Assembly (NCBI RefSeq): GCF_040807025.1
Contig: NC_090967.1
Span: 7,968,461 to 8,032,460, forward strand
Direction: 5' to 3'
Length of the DNA: 64,000 bases
Origin: Struthio camelus
Lineage: Eukaryota; Chordata; Aves; Struthioniformes; Struthionidae
The notes under the pieces are model-generated. The model saw nothing but the letters and a program-made list of their open reading frames with translations. It made no database searches and had not been told where the DNA came from. Every line of letters starts with the position of its first letter. The first letter of the stretch is position 1. A program made the position numbers and the translations under genes. Below are positions 61,451 to 64,000 of the stretch, piece by piece.

Positions 61451-64000
61451 CGCCACGGGCCACGGCGAGCTCGGCGAGGCCCGCGCCGACGCCCCAGGGC
61501 CCGGGGCGGGCGGGGGCGAGCCCGCCGAGCCCGCCGCGGGCCACGGCGAGCTCGGCAAGGCCCGCGCCGACGCGCCAGGGCCCGGGGCGGACGGGGGCGA
61601 GCCCGCCGAGCCCGCCGCGGGCCACGGCGAGCTCGGCGAGGCCCGCGCCGACGCGCCAGGGCCCGCGGCGGGCGGGGGCGAGCCCGGGGAGCCCGCCGCG
61701 GGCCACGGCGAGCTCGGCGAGGCCGCGCCGAGGCGCCAGGGCCCGGGGCGGGCGGGGGAGAGCCCGCCGAGCCCGCCGCGGGCCACGGCGAGCTCGGCGA
61801 GGCCCGCGCCGACGCGCCAGGGCCCGGGGCGGGCGGGGGCGAGCCCGCGAGCCCGCCGCGGGCCACGGCGAGCTCGGCGAGGCCCGCGCCGACGCGCCAG
61901 GGCCCGGGGCGGGCGGGGGCGAGCCCGCCGAGCCCGCCGCGGGCCACGGCGAGCTCGGCGAGGCCCGCGCCGACGCGCCAGGGCCCGGGCGGGCGGGGGC
62001 GAGCCCGCCGAGCCCGCCGCGGGCCACGGCCAGCTCGGCGAGGCCCGCGCCGACGCGCCAGGGCCCGGGGCGGGCGGGGGCGAGCCCGCCGAGCCCGCCG
62101 TGGGCCACGGCGAGCTCGGCGAGGCCCGCGCCGACGCGCCAGGGCCCGGGGCGGGCGGGGGCGAGCCCGCCGATCCTGGCGCGGGCCACGGCGAGCTCGG
62201 CGAGGCCCGCGCCGACGCGCCAGGGCCCGGGGCGGGCGGGGGCGAGCCCGCCGAGCCCGCCACGGGCCACGGCGAGCTCGGCAAGGCCCGCGCCGACGCG
62301 CCAGGGCCCGGGGCGGGCAGGGGCGAGCCCGCCGAGCCCGCCACGGGCCACGGCGAGCTCGGCAAGGCCAGCGCCGACGCGCCAGGGCCCGGGGCGGACG
62401 GGGGCGAGCCCGCCGAGCCCGCCGCGGGCCACGGCGAGCTCGGCGAGGCCCGCGCCGACGCGCCAGGGCCCGGGGCGGGCGGGGGCGAGCCCGCCGAGCC
62501 CGCCGCGGGCCACGGCGAGCTCGGCGAGGCCCGCGCCGACGCGCCAGGGCCCGGGGCGGGCGGGGGCGAGCCCGCCGAGCCTGGCGCGGGCCACGGCGAG
62601 CTCGGCGAGGCCCGCGCCGATGCGCCAGGGCCCGGGCGGGCGGGGGCGAGCCCGCCGAGCCCGCCGGGGCCACGGCGAGCTCGGCGAGGCCCCCGCCGAC
62701 GCGCCACGGCCCGGGGTGGGCGGGGGCGAGCCCGCCGAGCCCGCCGCGGGCCACGGCGAGCTCGGCGAGGCCCGCGCCGAGGCGCCAGGGCCCGGGGCGG
62801 GCGGGGAGAGCCCGCCGAGCCCGCCGCGGGCCACGGCGAGCTCGGCGAGGCCCGCGCTGACGCGCCAGGGCCCGGGGCGGGCGGGGGCGAGCCCGCCGAG
62901 CCCGCCGCGGGCCACGGCGAGCTCGGCGAGGCCCGCGCCGACGCGCCAGGGCCCGCGGCGGGCGGGGGCGAGCCCGCCGAGCCCGCCGCGGGCCACGGCG
63001 AGCTCGGCGAGGCCCGCGCCGACGCGCCAGGCCCGGGCGGGCGGGGGCGAGCCCGCCGAGCCCGCCGCGGGCCACGGCCAGCTCGGCGAGGCCCGCGCCG
63101 AGGCGCCAGGGCCGGGGGCGGGCGGGGCGAGCCCGCCGAGCCCGCCGCGGGCCACGGCGAGCTCGGCACGCCCGCGCCGACGCGCCAGGGCCCGGGGCGG
63201 GCGGGGGCGAGCCCGCCGAGCCCGCCGCGGGCCACGGCGAGCTCGGCGAGGCCCGCGCCGACGCGCCAGGGCCGGGGCGGGCGGGGGCGAGCCCGCCGAG
63301 CCCGCCGCGGGCCACGGCGAGCTCGGCGAGGCCCGCGCCGACGCGCCAGGGCCCGGGGCGGGCGGGGGCGAGCCCGCCCGAGCCCGGCGCGGGCCACGGC
63401 GAGCTCGGTGAGGCCCGCGCCGACGCGCCAGGGCCCGGGGCGGGCGGGGGGCGAGCCCGCCGAGCCCGCCGCGGGCCACGGCGAGCTCGGCGAGGCCCGC
63501 GCCGACGCGCAGGGCCCGGGGCGGGCGGGGGCGAGCCCGCCGAGCCGCCGCGGGCCACGGCGAGCTCGGCGAGGCCCGCGCCGACGCGCCAGGGCCCGGG
63601 GCGGGCGGGGGCGAGCCCGCCGAGCCCGCCGCGGGCCACGGCGAGCTCGGCGAGGCCCGCGCCGACGCGCCAGGGCCCGCGGCGGGCGGGGGCGAGCCCG
63701 CCGAGCCCGCCGCGGGCCACGGCGAGCTCGGCGAGGCCCGCGCCGACGCGCCAGGGCCCGGGGCGGGCGGGGGCGAGCCCGCCGAGCCGCCGCGGGCCAC
63801 GGCGAGCTCGGCAAGGCCCGCGCCGACGCGCCAGGCCCGCGGCGGGCGGGGGCGAGACCGCCGAGCCCGCCGCGGGCCACGGTGAGCTCGGCGAGGCCCG
63901 CGCCGACGCGCCAGGGCCCGGGGCGGGCGGGGGCGAGCCCGCCGAGCCCGCCGCGGGCCACGGCGAGCTCGGCGAGACCCGCGCCGACGCGCCAGGGCCC

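Larger units (their letters stand above)
43091..64000. repeat. 81-bp GC-rich satellite array, about 258 units, continues past window
   Basis: The unit reads, in order, GCCGACGCGCCAGGGCCCGG, GGCGGGCGGGGGCGAGCCCG, CCGAGCCCGCCGCGGGCCAC, GGCGAGCTCGGCGAGGCCCG, C (81 bp). It is well over 80% G+C and CpG-dense. The first recognisable unit starts at about 43,108 and is more divergent than inner ones. Common variants are GCGGCGG for GGGGCGG, GAGGCGCC for GACGCGCC, CCCGGCGCGGG for CCCGCCGCGGG, and GAGACC for GAGGCC. Nearly every unit has one GAGCTC, and most have CCGCGG and GGGCCC. From 43.1 to 57.35 kb only two units depart from 81 bp; after that single-base indels are frequent. Because 81 is a multiple of three and the unit has no stop, very long open frames appear in several frames; these are not genes. 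Confidence 0.95.

Noticed and set aside
42914..63961. Several open frames of 6,600-6,960 codons on both strands
   Set aside because: They are a by-product of a stop-free 81-bp tandem unit and exist in overlapping frames on both strands. The later part changes frame at single-base indels. There is no start context, intron structure or non-repeat domain.
42021..64000. CRISPR-like array or rDNA spacer
   Set aside because: Units are directly adjacent without unique spacers, and no rRNA sequence is present nearby. The context is a vertebrate nuclear genome.
43091..64000. Identity with the chicken 41-42-bp CNM-type microchromosome satellite
   Set aside because: The period (81 bp) is near twice 41 but the two halves of the unit do not align as duplicates beyond short GGCGAGC-type matches, and I cannot confirm a match from memory.

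Overview
The window is vertebrate, almost certainly avian. It holds a tight head-to-head SAFB/SAFB2 pair with short introns (each gene about 17 kb), a CR1 LINE 3' end, and very GC-rich tandem repeats of the kind expected on a bird microchromosome. No bacterial, viral or organellar genes were seen.

Layout. Bases 1-3,100 are non-coding sequence downstream of SAFB. Bases 3,352-20,353 (minus strand) carry the complete 21-exon SAFB coding region, which I assembled exon by exon (914 codons plus stop, in frame throughout). Bases 20,354-20,921 are a CpG-rich bidirectional promoter. Bases 20,922-38,155 (plus strand) carry the complete 21-exon SAFB2 coding region (960 codons plus stop). From 38.4 to 43.1 kb there is no gene I can support; the stretch holds a GC-rich block, a roughly 30-bp minisatellite and a degenerate roughly 75-bp repeat rich in GCGCATGCGC sites. 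From about 43.1 kb to the window end there is one uninterrupted array of an 81-bp, extremely GC-rich satellite (about 258 units). It runs off the window.

The two genes encode nuclear scaffold-attachment proteins with a SAP DNA-binding domain, an acidic middle, an RRM, an Arg/Glu-rich coiled coil and a Gly-rich tail. I call the minus gene SAFB and the plus gene SAFB2 from paralogue-specific residues in the RRM and coiled-coil exons.

Most striking observations: (1) 1,146 bp including all of exon 7 and flanking intron are base-for-base identical between the two genes in inverted orientation, although the rest of the genes is clearly diverged, which is the signature of recent gene conversion; (2) a 16-bp element with a YY1-like core lies about 80-85 bp upstream of both start codons in mirror orientation; (3) the 81-bp satellite carries a potential G-quadruplex in most units; (4) a 4.45-kb block of the satellite is tandemly duplicated, and the second copy appears to differ only by single-base indels, which points to an assembly or polishing problem from about 57.36 kb onward.
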